Source: Mucilaginibacter phenanthrenivorans (lineage in GTDB: Bacteria > Bacteroidota > Bacteroidia > Sphingobacteriales > Sphingobacteriaceae). From it: a stretch of 64,000 bases of DNA. This document shows, piece after piece, positions 25,641 through 34,744 of this stretch (positions are counted from its first letter, which is position 1; every line of letters starts with the position of its first letter). The stretch is taken from the NCBI RefSeq assembly GCF_024721155.1, contig NZ_JAHVAP010000012.1, positions 186,001 through 250,000 on the forward strand. Reading direction: 5' to 3'. Under the pieces are notes generated by a model. The model was not told the DNA's origin. It saw only the letters and a list, made by a program, of their open reading frames with translations, and did not search any database. The translations under genes were made by a program, and so were the position numbers.

Positions 25641-27041
25641 ATGAAAAACCCCTATTTCCGCAAAGCATCACTGTCTGCTGTGCTTTTATCACTTGTTTTT
25701 TTAACCAACAGCTGCAAAAAAACCGCCAGCACCACAACAACTTCCGCCTTGCCTACTATTACAACGGTGGGATTGATCATCAACCTTACATCAACTACAG
25801 CGCAAAGCGGGGGAACCATTACCAGCATCGGCGGCTCATATATAACTGAAATCGGCGTCTGCTACAGCTCAACCAATAAAGCGCCCAACACCTTAGATAA
25901 TAAGGTAACCACAACATTAACGTCAACGGCAACAATACCTGTTACCTATGCTACTGACTTAACCGGACTAACCGCCAATACCACTTATTATGTACGCGCT
26001 TATGCCATCAACAGCGGCGGTATCGCATATGGGAATGCCGTTACCTTTACTACCGTTGCCAGCCTTAGCGGTGTTAGTACAACAATAAGCACACTTGCCG
26101 GTAACGGCGCGGCAGGCTATGCCAATGGTTCGGGTTCAGCCGCCCTGTTTAATTACCCGATGGGCATTGCTACTGATGCCTCCAACAATATTTTTGTTGC
26201 CGATTCATACAATAACCGCATCCGCTCACTTACTACGGGTGGTTTAGCAGGCACTATTGCCGGTAATGGAACACCTGGTTACAGCGAAGGCGCGGCGTTA
26301 ACTGCCGAATTTTATGGCCCAAGCGGCGTTGCCGCTGATGGTTCAGGCAATATTTACGTTGCCGATTTTGGCAATAACGTAATCCGCAAGATAACCGCAG
26401 CAGGCGTGGTAAGCACCTTTGCAGGAAATGGAACCGCCGGTTTTGTAAACAGCACTACAGCTGCTTCTGCCGAGTTTAACAATCCCGCCGGCGTGGCGGT
26501 TGATGCTTCAGGAAATGTTTATGTTGCCGACCATGGCAATAACGCCATCCGCAAAATAACACAAGCAGGCGTTGTTACTACACTTGCGGGCGTTAAGACG
26601 GCTGGATATGTAAATGCTACAGGAACAGCCGCTTATTTTAATAACCCAACCGGTGTTGCTGTTGATGCCGCAGGCATTGTTTACGTTGCCGACCTTGGCA
26701 ACTCCGCCATCCGTAAAATTACTGCCGCAGGCATAGTTACTACCATAGCGGGCGGCCCTACGCAACCTACTTTGCTTAACCTGCCCGTTGCGCTTGCGCT
26801 TGATAAGCAAGGCAATATTTTTATTGCTGACGAGGGCGGCCGCATCCTGGAATGCACCACCTCGAATGTATTATATACATTGGCAGGAACGGTTGGCACT
26901 ACAGGCCTGGTAAATGGGGCCGGCACAACTGCGCTATTCAACAACCCACAGGGAATAGCTGTTGATTCCAACAACAATATTTACGTAAGCGACCAGGATA
27001 ACAGCAGCATCCGTAAGGTGGTTGTTGTTAAAACACCATAA
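25641..27041 (+). CDS. NHL-repeat lipoprotein with an Ig/Fn3-like domain
   Basis: A 466-aa lipoprotein (signal peptide ending FLTNSC, lipid site C25). Residues about 40-135 form an Fn3/Ig-like domain (GVCYSSTNKAPNTL, TYYVRAYAINSGGIAYGN). From about 150 on there are six NHL-type repeats, each with a LAGNG...G start, a PxGIAVD segment and an IYVADxGNNxIRKIT strand, which should fold as a beta propeller. It is likely exposed on the envelope and binds a protein or glycan; the ligand is unknown. A perfect 12-bp hairpin with a T run follows the stop. Confidence 0.9.
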   Translation: MKNPYFRKASLSAVLLSLVFLTNSCKKTASTTTTSALPTITTVGLIINLTSTTAQSGGTITSIGGSYITEIGVCYSSTNKAPNTLDNKVTTTLTSTATIPVTYATDLTGLTANTTYYVRAYAINSGGIAYGNAVTFTTVASLSGVSTTISTLAGNGAAGYANGSGSAALFNYPMGIATDASNNIFVADSYNNRIRSLTTGGLAGTIAGNGTPGYSEGAALTAEFYGPSGVAADGSGNIYVADFGNNVIRKITAAGVVSTFAGNGTAGFVNSTTAASAEFNNPAGVAVDASGNVYVADHGNNAIRKITQAGVVTTLAGVKTAGYVNATGTAAYFNNPTGVAVDAAGIVYVADLGNSAIRKITAAGIVTTIAGGPTQPTLLNLPVALALDKQGNIFIADEGGRILECTTSNVLYTLAGTVGTTGLVNGAGTTALFNNPQGIAVDSNNNIYVSDQDNSSIRKVVVVKTP

Positions 27042-27068
27042 GAAAAGAGCAGAAAGCTAAAAGGTTAA

Positions 27069-27113
27069 AGGCGAAAGGTTTTGGTGAGTTTCTTAACCTT
27101 TCGCCTTTTTTTC
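27069..27113 (+). terminator. Rho-independent terminator overlapping the end of the NUDIX gene
   Basis: Arms AGGCGAAAGGTT (27069-27080) and AACCTTTCGCCT (27095-27106) pair perfectly and are followed by a T run. It ends the NHL gene transcript, yet its right arm forms the last codons of the convergent NUDIX gene. Confidence 0.85.
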
Positions 27114-27659
27114 TTCCTCCAGCTTCATCAAAGCATAAAATAGCCCGGTGCAGTGCAGTGCCTGGGCTATTTTATTTTCGGCCAGCAGTTGCTTTACTTC
27201 GTCGATGGTGTAGGTATTAACTATTAGTTCTTCGTGCTCATCCAAATCCTGGTCCTGCACTTTTTTGCCGCCGCGGGCCAGGTAGCAAGAAGTGTAGTTA
27301 TTTGCGGTAGATGGATTGGCGTAGGTAACGCACAACAATTCAAAATCATCAAACAGGTAACCGGTTTCCTCCAGCAGTTCGCGGCGCAGGCCATTTTCGG
27401 CAGATTCGCCTGCTTCAATTACGCCTCCGGGAAGCTCGGTAGAAACGATGCCTGCTGCGTGGCGGTATTGTTGCACCATCAGGATCTTGCCTTCATCGGT
27501 AAGCGCAACAGCATTTACCCAGTTGGGGTATTCTAAAACGTAGTAGTCTTCAACAATGCGACCGTCTGGCATTTCGCACCTGTCGCTCCGAAGCGTGGCC
27601 CAGGGGCCTTTGTGGATATAATGTGATGAAAGTTTTTTCCAAACTAGTTCATGGCTCAT
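27093..27659 (-). CDS. NUDIX hydrolase, ADP-ribose pyrophosphatase type
   Basis: A 188-aa cytosolic NUDIX enzyme that hydrolyses nucleoside diphosphate derivatives, probably ADP-ribose or a sugar nucleotide. The Nudix box is complete at residues 79-101 (GVIEAGE, then seven residues, RELLEETG). Upstream strands WVNAVALTDEGKILMVQQYRH and the ELPGG turn are typical of the ADP-ribose pyrophosphatase branch. The Lys-rich C-terminal tail (EEEKKAKG) is encoded by the terminator hairpin of the convergent gene. It has no same-strand neighbour nearby. Confidence 0.93.
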   Translation of the reverse strand: MSHELVWKKLSSHYIHKGPWATLRSDRCEMPDGRIVEDYYVLEYPNWVNAVALTDEGKILMVQQYRHAAGIVSTELPGGVIEAGESAENGLRRELLEETGYLFDDFELLCVTYANPSTANNYTSCYLARGGKKVQDQDLDEHEELIVNTYTIDEVKQLLAENKIAQALHCTGLFYALMKLEEEKKAKG

Positions 27660-27796
27660 AGTAAACAGTTCATGGTTGAACGGTGCGAATTTAAGGATTA
27701 GCCGTTGAACTTCATAAAGAGGGGAATGCTCCGGGTTATCAAATAATTCCTTTACCTGTAGGCAACCTTGAATTGCAGGCTGTCCGCCAGCATAAG

Positions 27797-28711
27797 TTAT
27801 TGAGAGAACTTACTTTTTCTATACACTGCAGGCGTCTGCCCTGTTTTTGATTTGAAGATCCGGTTAAAAGCCGCTTCAGACCGATAACCCACGTTTGCTG
27901 CAATTTCCGATATATTACTGCTCTCTGTTGTCAATAGTTTTTGTGCGCGCCTGATGCGCCAGTTGGTAAGGTAGTCCTGCGGTGTTTCATGCACTAATTT
28001 TTTAAACTGGTTAAAAAATACAGAGCGCGACATGCCAATTTCCGATGCAAGGGATTCAAGCGTCCAATTGTTTTGTGGCGAATCCTGTATCAATTTTAGC
28101 GCTTTACTGATCCTTGGATCGTTTAATGCGGAAAGAAATCCACTGCCGGGCAATGCCTGTTCTAAATATGCCCTGACGATATTGACAAACATGATTTCTG
28201 ATAAACACTTCAGCATAACACTGCTTCCGGGCCTTTCGTTATTAAGCTCTTCAAATATCAATTGTGCAACCTCTTTTACTAAAAGCTGGTTTTCTGTTAC
28301 ATACTGCCTGATATGGATAATTGGCGGCAGGTCCTTTAAAAAAGGATGTAAGGGCTGGTAATCAAATTCAAAATGGCCTGCTATAAGAATAGTTTTATCT
28401 TCCCCCTTATCAAAAAGAGGGATCCCCTCTCTCCGGGCCTTAACAAATTCGGGCGATGGCATGCGAAAGCTTGTAGGGCTGTCTGCTATCCAATGGGCGC
28501 TTCCGTGAGGCACAAATACCAAATCGCCCTCTGCCATTTCTATAATACGGCCATCAGGCGAGCCAACTGTACAACTGCCGCTCACCAGCCGCCAAAATTG
28601 CGAATTCTGATCCTTAACAATATCCAGCCCCCATGGGGTTGCAAGCGGGAATTTGCTGTAAACAACACTCCTCAACCCAACTGCTTCCAAAATGCTACTT
28701 AATGCGTCCAT
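27797..28711 (-). CDS. AraC-family transcription regulator with cupin sensor domain
   Basis: A 304-aa regulator. The N-terminal half is a cupin-type ligand domain (VYSKFPLATPWGLDI, FWRLVSGSCTVGSPDGR, GDLVFVPHGSAHWIADSP), as in the AraC group with an N-terminal cupin_6 domain. The C-terminal 100 residues hold two helix-turn-helix units (WTLESLASEIGMSRSVFFNQFKKL and ISEIAANVGYRSEAAFNRIFK). ATG 28711 is chosen because a TAnnTTTG promoter box at 28733-28740 overlaps a longer version. It is divergent from a SnoaL-like gene, which it probably controls (inference). Confidence 0.92.
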   Translation of the reverse strand: MDALSSILEAVGLRSVVYSKFPLATPWGLDIVKDQNSQFWRLVSGSCTVGSPDGRIIEMAEGDLVFVPHGSAHWIADSPTSFRMPSPEFVKARREGIPLFDKGEDKTILIAGHFEFDYQPLHPFLKDLPPIIHIRQYVTENQLLVKEVAQLIFEELNNERPGSSVMLKCLSEIMFVNIVRAYLEQALPGSGFLSALNDPRISKALKLIQDSPQNNWTLESLASEIGMSRSVFFNQFKKLVHETPQDYLTNWRIRRAQKLLTTESSNISEIAANVGYRSEAAFNRIFKSKTGQTPAVYRKSKFSQ

Positions 28712-28732
28712 ATTACATTTGATACGATTAAG

Positions 28733-28740
28733 CAAATATA
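28733..28740 (-). promoter_or_regulatory. Probable promoter -7 box of the AraC-type gene
   Basis: On the minus strand TATATTTG, an exact TAnnTTTG match, 21 bases before the start codon. It lies back to back with the box at 28779-28786 for the divergent gene. Confidence 0.6.
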
Positions 28741-28778
28741 CAGCACTATTAAATGCTTTTAGTATGAATCGGCAGAAT

Positions 28779-28786
28779 ACCTTTGT
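28779..28786 (+). promoter_or_regulatory. Probable promoter -7 box of the SnoaL-like gene
   Basis: TACCTTTG, an exact TAnnTTTG match, 25 bases before ATG 28812. It also argues against a longer reading of the gene from 28692. Confidence 0.6.
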
Positions 28787-28811
28787 ACTATTAAAAATAA
28801 ATCAAAGAAAT

Positions 28812-29177
28812 ATGACAACTCAGGAATTAGCCAATCGTTATTATGATCTGTTTAAGCAAAGACAGGTAGCAGAAATTTATGAACAATTGTACAGTGTCGA
28901 CATCGTTTGTACCGAACCCGAACATGCTTTGGCAATGGGAGTGCCTACCATAACCAGGGGTATTGAAGCGGTTTTAGCAAAGTCAAAAGCCAGGCAGGAA
29001 ATTATAGCAGAAGTACACAGCTTTTTCAGCAGCGAACCCGTTGTTGGCGGTAGCTATTTTAGCCTGGCCATGGGCCGGGACATGACCTTAAAAAACGGAC
29101 AGCGGTTACAATTGGCAGAAATTGCGGTTTTTGGCGTAAAAGACGATAAGATCATAACCGAAACCTTTTTTTATTAG
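28812..29177 (+). CDS. SnoaL-like (NTF2-fold) protein
   Basis: A 121-aa protein with an NTF2-like cone fold: N-terminal helices (TQELANRYYDLFKQRQVAEIYEQL), then long strands (GSYFSLAMGRDMTLK, LQLAEIAVFGVKDDKIITETFFY). The C-terminal GxKDDKIxxExFFY ending is typical of SnoaL-like polyketide-cyclase-related proteins, many of which are small enzymes or binding proteins of unknown role. It is divergent from the AraC regulator, an arrangement common for regulator/target pairs. Confidence 0.85.
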   Translation: MTTQELANRYYDLFKQRQVAEIYEQLYSVDIVCTEPEHALAMGVPTITRGIEAVLAKSKARQEIIAEVHSFFSSEPVVGGSYFSLAMGRDMTLKNGQRLQLAEIAVFGVKDDKIITETFFY

Positions 29178-29225
29178 CAATGGATTATTCTACGTAAGTT
29201 TTCGGAGATCTTCAGAAATGTAGTT

Positions 29226-29285
29226 CGGGTTTTGCAGCGCTGCACCTCAAATAAGGTGGAGCGCTAGCAGCACTCAAACCGAAAA
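29226..29285. repeat. Imperfect hairpin behind the SnoaL-like gene
   Basis: Arms AGCGCTGCACCT and AGGTGGAGCGCT (one mismatch) with outer pairing TTCGGGTTTT and AAACCGAA. It may end the upstream transcript. The rest of 29286-29565 shows no gene. Confidence 0.5.
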
Positions 29286-29565
29286 TTAGCAGGATTATCC
29301 TGATGACGAAATCCATTAGTGTTATGCTCCCCTGGCTGGGCAGAATTCGAACCGCTTGATCGAAAATCTTCGACATTTGTGTCAATTAGATTTGCAGACC
29401 AATTGTATTTTAATATAAAGACTGCTTACAAAAAGTGAACACTTATAATGGTGGTTACGTATATTTATAAGTTTTGTATCTTGCAGACAATTAACCACTT
29501 ATACTACATAACTAAATGAACCTTTGAGCAAATATATACAATGTCCGTGCCTGCCGGAAAAGAGA

Positions 29566-32500
29566 ATGCTTTTACGGAACTTAGGGTTATTACTATTGGT
29601 TTTTGCTTTTATGTCGTGCAAGCATGAGGGTACACCCGCGTCAAAAATAGCGGCGAAACACAGTAAATCGCTTATCCCAGGCGCGACCAAAGCCGGACTC
29701 GGGCCTCCAAAGAGTGTCGCGATCACCGCAAATAACCTGCCTGTAGTATCTGTAGCGGGCAGGCCTCTTGTTATCTCTGATTTGTCGCACGGTGGGGTGC
29801 CTTTTTTTACTCACTATGGAACGGAACAAGGGCTTCCGATTAATAATATTATCTGTAGTACCATCGACAGGATGGGTAACCTTTGGCTCGGCACCGGTGG
29901 AGGCGGCGCCAGCCGGTTCAATGGGAAAAACTTTACCAACTTTACCACAGCGCAAGGTTTGGCCGCCAACGTGGTCTTCGCCATCAGGGAAGACCGGGCA
30001 GGCAATATTTGGTTCGGAACAACAGCCGGAGTGAGTAAATTTGATGGTAAAAAATTCAGCAATTATACGGCTGAGCGGGGCCTGGCAGGTAATTTCGTTT
30101 CCTGCATCCTACTTGACAAAACAGGCGCGCTGTGGTTTGGTACCCATGAAAATGGAGTAAGCCGGTTTGACGGCAAGCATTTTACAAACTATAACAAGGC
30201 TAATGGGTTGTCTGCAAATTATGTCCGTTGTTTATTACAGGACAGGCATGGAAAGGTATGGCTGGGTATGGACGGGGGAAGCTTGTGTGTGTATGACGGA
30301 GTCCATTTTGTCAACTATAACGCCGCAAATGGGCTGGCTGGCCAGACGGTTAATTGTTTAACAGAGGATACATCCGGGACGATCTGGGCGGGGACGGATG
30401 CGGGGGCTAGCGCTTATAATAATGGACATTTTACAAATTATTTGAGGAAGCAGGGCTTGCCTGATGACGCCGTATATTCGATAGCAGAAGACCAGGCAGG
30501 CAAACTCTGGTTTGGAACAGGAACAAAAGGACTCAGTAAATTTGATGGTTACAAGTTTACAAATTACCAGGGCAAAGAATCACTTCCATCGGGTAAGATC
30601 AACAGCCTGCTTTTGGACCGGGACGGGAACTTTTGGTTTACATCACAGGGGGGCGGCCTGAACAAATTGGAGCGGCCGGGCCTGACCTATTATACCACCG
30701 CGCAGGGGCTTACAGGCAACCTGGTGTTTTTTATTACCCAGGACCGGCCCGGTAACCTATGGTTCGGTACATACGAGGGCGGGGTGAGTAAGTTTGACGG
30801 TAAAAGTTTCACTAACTATACTGCGGCCCAGGGCCTGGGTGACAATATCATCTGGAGTATATTGTGTGACAGGGACGGAAATACATGGTTCGGAACCGAC
30901 CTTGCAGGGGTGACCGAATTTAACGGAAAAACGTTTACCCATTATACTACCGCCCAAGGCCTGCCGAGCAATTCCGTGATCACAATTACGCAAGACCGCG
31001 ATGGCAACCTGTGGTTCGGAACGCGCGGGGACGGCGTCTGCCGGTTTGACGGGCATCGTTTTACAACCTTTACAACTGCGCAGGGGCTGCCCGGAAATAA
31101 TATTCAACGGATAGTCCAGGACAGGACCGGCGACATTTGGCTGGCAACACATGACAACGGCATCAGTCGTTTCGATGGACGGTCATTCAAGAATTATAGC
31201 ACACAGCAGGGTATGGTGAGCAACAATGTTGGTTCTATGGCTATGGATAAAAATGGTCATATCTGGGCCAGTACCTCCCAGGGCCTGAGCGAATTCGACG
31301 GAAAGAAATTCACGAACTATACCACGCTTGAAGGGCTGGCAGACAACTACATTACTGAGATTGCGCAAGGCCCCGGTGGCGACGCGATGTGGTTCGGGAC
31401 AAACAAGGGCTTGTCAATGCTTCTTAATAAGCCTGCAAACCTCAATGGCCCTACCCGGGTGTTCGAGAACTTTAACCAATCAACGGGCTACCCATTTGAA
31501 GATGTAAGCACTTCAGGTTTGTTTGCAGATAAGGCAGGAAACATCTGGATGGGTAGCGGGTCTGGTAAATTGATCCGCTTTGATCCAGCAGTTGCAGGCG
31601 GGCAAAAGAGACCGCCGCTACCAGCATTGCAGCTACAAACAATTCGCATCAATAACCAATTGATCTGTTGGAACGGGTTGCTGCGGAATAAAACGGCAGA
31701 TGGCAAGGCCGATAGCCTCACCTTGCTCAACGAGCAAGTCTCCACGTTCGGAAAAAAACTGAGTCCCAGAATTACAGCAAGCCTCAACAAGCAGTTTGGC
31801 CGCATTGAGCTCGAAAGCGTTGGGCGCTTTTATCCCATACCAGCAGGCCTGGTATTACCTTTTGATGATAACACCGTCAGTTTCGACTTCGCCGCGATCT
31901 CGCCCTCCCTGGGAAGTCTCATAAAATATCAGTACGAATTGGATGGCTATAGTAACAGCTGGAGCCCTTTAAACAATAATACGACAGCCACTTTCGGCAA
32001 CCTCGGTTCGGGTACTTATACCTTCAGGGTGAAAGCGCTTGTTCCGTGGGGTGTCTGGAGCCGTGTTGCTTACAGCTTCCGGGTGCTGCCGCCCTGGTGG
32101 CTTACGTGGTGGATGGAGTTTATCTATTTGTTGGCAGGCGCCGGCGTTTTGTATAGCCTTTATCGTAACCGTATTGGTGTACTTGAACGCCGGCAGGCGG
32201 TGCAGCTCCGCCTGCTGGTAGCAACCCAGGAGGACGAACGCAGGCGCATATCACGGGAACTGCACGATGAGGTTGGGATCAAGCTATCGGCGCTGAAACT
32301 GTTCTTGTCTGCCTTGTACGAAAAAACATTCCGGGCAGGACAAGAGGATATTCGCCAACTCGCCCAAAACTCTGAGGATCTTATAGGGGAAGTGATGCAG
32401 GACGTCAGGCAACTGCTGCATGATCTGAGCCCGAGGGTATTGGAAGAATTTGGGTATCTTACAGCAGTTGAAGGCCTGCTCGGCAAGATCAACAAGGCCC

Positions 32501-32838
32501 AAAAAGTAGCGTTTAAACTTAACGTATTTGGCCTCGAAAAGCGCCTTAAGAAAGATCATGAGCTTGCCCTTTATCGGATGACACAGGAACTTATTAATAA
32601 TGTATTGAAGCACGCCAACGCCAGGCAAGTGTTTTTGGAAATTGGCAGGCGCGACGGGCAGCTTATTTTAATGATAGAAGACGACGGCAAGGGCTTTGAT
32701 ACCAGCGGCCAAAAAGAGGGGTTCGGGCTACATAACCTGGCCACGCGGACGAAGCTATTGCGCGGCGACCTGCATATTGATTCGTCACCCGGAAAGGGGA
32801 CCACTATACTTATAAAAATCCCTTATAACCCGGAATAG
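29566..32838 (+). CDS. Sensor histidine kinase with 14 propeller repeats, Y_Y_Y domain and HisKA_3/HATPase core
   Basis: A 1090-aa membrane sensor kinase. ATG 29566 gives a signal peptide ending FAFMSC, so the N terminus may be lipidated at C18. From about residue 75 to 680 there are 14 two-component-regulator propeller repeats of the form DRxGNLWFGT, each followed by GVSxFDGKxFTNYTTAQGL, enough for two seven-bladed propellers. A Y_Y_Y domain (YQYELDGYSNSWSPL) and one membrane helix (WWMEFIYLLAGAGVLYSLY) follow. The kinase core is HisKA_3 with H900 (RRISRELHDEVGIKLSALKL) and a HATPase domain (LINNVLKHANA, DDGKGFD, GFGLHNL). It lies two bases before its response regulator. The periplasmic ligand may be a glycan, as for related sensors (inference). 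Confidence 0.95.
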   Translation: MLLRNLGLLLLVFAFMSCKHEGTPASKIAAKHSKSLIPGATKAGLGPPKSVAITANNLPVVSVAGRPLVISDLSHGGVPFFTHYGTEQGLPINNIICSTIDRMGNLWLGTGGGGASRFNGKNFTNFTTAQGLAANVVFAIREDRAGNIWFGTTAGVSKFDGKKFSNYTAERGLAGNFVSCILLDKTGALWFGTHENGVSRFDGKHFTNYNKANGLSANYVRCLLQDRHGKVWLGMDGGSLCVYDGVHFVNYNAANGLAGQTVNCLTEDTSGTIWAGTDAGASAYNNGHFTNYLRKQGLPDDAVYSIAEDQAGKLWFGTGTKGLSKFDGYKFTNYQGKESLPSGKINSLLLDRDGNFWFTSQGGGLNKLERPGLTYYTTAQGLTGNLVFFITQDRPGNLWFGTYEGGVSKFDGKSFTNYTAAQGLGDNIIWSILCDRDGNTWFGTDLAGVTEFNGKTFTHYTTAQGLPSNSVITITQDRDGNLWFGTRGDGVCRFDGHRFTTFTTAQGLPGNNIQRIVQDRTGDIWLATHDNGISRFDGRSFKNYSTQQGMVSNNVGSMAMDKNGHIWASTSQGLSEFDGKKFTNYTTLEGLADNYITEIAQGPGGDAMWFGTNKGLSMLLNKPANLNGPTRVFENFNQSTGYPFEDVSTSGLFADKAGNIWMGSGSGKLIRFDPAVAGGQKRPPLPALQLQTIRINNQLICWNGLLRNKTADGKADSLTLLNEQVSTFGKKLSPRITASLNKQFGRIELESVGRFYPIPAGLVLPFDDNTVSFDFAAISPSLGSLIKYQYELDGYSNSWSPLNNNTTATFGNLGSGTYTFRVKALVPWGVWSRVAYSFRVLPPWWLTWWMEFIYLLAGAGVLYSLYRNRIGVLERRQAVQLRLLVATQEDERRRISRELHDEVGIKLSALKLFLSALYEKTFRAGQEDIRQLAQNSEDLIGEVMQDVRQLLHDLSPRVLEEFGYLTAVEGLLGKINKAQKVAFKLNVFGLEKRLKKDHELALYRMTQELINNVLKHANARQVFLEIGRRDGQLILMIEDDGKGFDTSGQKEGFGLHNLATRTKLLRGDLHIDSSPGKGTTILIKIPYNPE

Positions 32839-32840
32839 CT

Positions 32841-33500
32841 ATGGCACAATATCAATTCCCTATCAGCATATTGATAGCCGACGACCACCGGCTGATCACG
32901 GATGGCCTGGCTACTATTCTTGGTGCGGAGAAAGATATCAGCGAGATTTACACAGCCGACAACGGGCGCGACGCGGTCGAATTGGTGATGCAACATGCGA
33001 TCGACTGCGTGATTATGGATGTGGATATGCCAATACTTAATGGGCTGGAAGCCACTAAACAGATCAAACAGCAAAAACCAAATGTAAAGATCATCGTGGT
33101 CAGCATGCTGAGTGATGCTGCTATCGTTAACAAATTGCTACGGGCTGGTGCAGATGCTTTTATCAATAAGGAGAGCGGGAAAGCGGAACTGCTGAAAGCG
33201 ATCAATGTGGTTATCAACGGCAAAAAATATATCAGCCCGGAAATATCTGCCTATTTATTTACCCGGCTCTCCGGCCCGAAAGCTGATCAGGAGGAAACTG
33301 TTGAACGGCAACTTACACCACGGGAATTGGAAATTATCCGGCACATTGCCGATGGCCTTACCAACCAGGAGATCGCAGGAAAACTCTTCCTCAGTACCGT
33401 AACGGTAGACACCCACCGTAAAAATATGCTCGCCAAGCTGAACCTGAAGAACACAGCTTCCCTCGTCCGCTATGCGGCAGAGCACGGCCTGCTCAAATAA
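32841..33500 (+). CDS. NarL/FixJ-type response regulator, partner of the propeller kinase
   Basis: A 219-aa response regulator with an intact receiver (D14/D15 pair, phosphoacceptor D60 in CVIMDVDMP, Ser in VVSMLSD, Lys in INKES) and a LuxR-type helix-turn-helix at the C terminus (LTPRELEIIRHIADGLTNQEIAGKLFLSTVTVDTHRKN). It begins two bases after the kinase stop, so both are translated from one mRNA and surely form a pair. The secreted lipoprotein gene 140 bases downstream is a likely target. Confidence 0.95.
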   Translation: MAQYQFPISILIADDHRLITDGLATILGAEKDISEIYTADNGRDAVELVMQHAIDCVIMDVDMPILNGLEATKQIKQQKPNVKIIVVSMLSDAAIVNKLLRAGADAFINKESGKAELLKAINVVINGKKYISPEISAYLFTRLSGPKADQEETVERQLTPRELEIIRHIADGLTNQEIAGKLFLSTVTVDTHRKNMLAKLNLKNTASLVRYAAEHGLLK

Positions 33501-33640
33501 ATAAACTTTCCCAGGTATTTTATCTACACCAAAAAGGGTATGCCCAAAATACACTAAAGCGTGTATTTCAGCGGCGGGGAGTGTTCATGACCTTTGATAT
33601 CAACAAATTAAAGTTCATTAAACACTTAAAAACTATTACC

Positions 33641-34147
33641 ATGAAACAGTTATCAAATCCAACCCGCACATTCCGTTCAGAAACGTCCCGCTTTTTTTGC
33701 CTTATCCTGATTATTGGCATCACTGCCTGCGGCTGCAAGAAAGAGGCCAATGTGAAACAAACTGTTGCTTTCCAGGCAGAGTTTGAAACCGTATCGACCA
33801 TCGTTCAGCAAGGCCCTCCCGAGATAGACCAGATCAATGGTAAAGGGCAAGGCACGCCCATGGGCAAGGCAACATTTGTGGCCAATGCACAATTCGATGC
33901 CAATTATAACCTGACTGGCACCATCGTGGCTACGACCGCAGACGGCGACAAAATTTTAGCCAGTATTTCTGCTAAAACCCCGCCGGATATTGATACCAAT
34001 GGCAATATTACCCTGCATTTTAACGCAACCATTACGGGCGGCGAGGGTAAATTCGCAAAGGCCACAGGCAGCTTTACAGGGACCGCTCATGAAAGCATCT
34101 ACAATACCAATGGCGCTGCTTCCTGGGATGGCACGATCACTTATTAA
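33641..34147 (+). CDS. Lipoprotein resembling allene-oxide-cyclase-barrel-like secreted proteins
   Basis: A 168-aa lipoprotein. ATG 33641 is preferred since it sits just before the basic stretch and hydrophobic core (FFCLILIIGITACGC); lipid attachment would be at C30 or C32. The mature part is a small beta barrel with blocks GTPMGKATFVANAQFD, LTGTIVATTADGDKI and GGEGKFAKATGSFTG, a pattern I know from calycin-like allene-oxide-cyclase barrel proteins; the assignment is from memory. It follows the kinase-regulator pair on the same strand after 140 bases and may be regulated by it. Confidence 0.8.
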   Translation: MKQLSNPTRTFRSETSRFFCLILIIGITACGCKKEANVKQTVAFQAEFETVSTIVQQGPPEIDQINGKGQGTPMGKATFVANAQFDANYNLTGTIVATTADGDKILASISAKTPPDIDTNGNITLHFNATITGGEGKFAKATGSFTGTAHESIYNTNGAASWDGTITY

Positions 34148-34312
34148 CCGAACATAAACTAAGTTCGAACCTTTTTATACGATTTGGGTCAGCAAATTTA
34201 TATTAAAAACAAAGAGACCACCCTTTAACGGTATGACAACTTAGAAAATTACTTTCAATCTATTTTACAGTTTATGAAAGATCTGCATAATAAGTCTTAA
34301 AATATTTTGCAA

Positions 34313-34346
34313 AAAAGGCCGCATCAAAAAAATGATGCGGCCTTTT
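34313..34346 (+). terminator. Strong rho-independent terminator hairpin
   Basis: Perfect 14-bp stem AAAAGGCCGCATCA with its complement and an A-rich loop, followed by a T run. It lies 165 bases behind the lipoprotein gene and could end the kinase-regulator-lipoprotein transcript. Confidence 0.85.
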
Positions 34347-34369
34347 CAATAGAAATTTTCTCTAATAAT

Positions 34370-34580
34370 TTTCACACTTTCATACCACTGTGTGAAAACT
34401 CCCCCGCCCAACCGAACGTATTCCGCTTGGTTGCAAGCAATTTTGAGCGTCGACGCTCAAGAATTTTACAGCGCTTGTATGTGCAATATTCTGCGAAGTC
34501 ATAAAAAAAGCGGACACCCTTTTCGATTTTGCTCCCGAGGCCAGGCTCGACCCAGAGACCCTTCTCTGTTAACAGAAGAA
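34370..34580. other. Gene-free stretch dense in short perfect palindromes
   Basis: Contains TTTCACAC with GTGTGAAA, CAACC with GGTTG, the perfect 18-base palindrome TTGAGCGTCGACGCTCAA and the palindrome TCTGTTAACAGA. No gene is supported between 34148 and 34744. The role is unknown. Confidence 0.5.
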
Positions 34581-34744
34581 TTTATGGTTACTGGCAAGAT
34601 AAAAAATGAAAACGTCGTTTTTTGAGCAGATTCTATAGGAAGAACTATCAGTGAACCAATATTTGAAAATAATTTTTGGTGTTCCCGGAATTCATTGAGG
34701 CCCCGTCCATGAACTATGAACCATCCCCCATGAACTCCAGCAAC

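Noticed and set aside
29330..29370. tRNA-like fragment with a GGTTCGAATTC T-loop on the minus strand
   Set aside because: The T stem does not pair properly and no D or anticodon arm can be folded.
34498..34540. Similarity between ATAAAAAAAGCGGACACCC at 34502 and the complement near 21250-21275
   Set aside because: The match is too short and A-rich to exclude chance.
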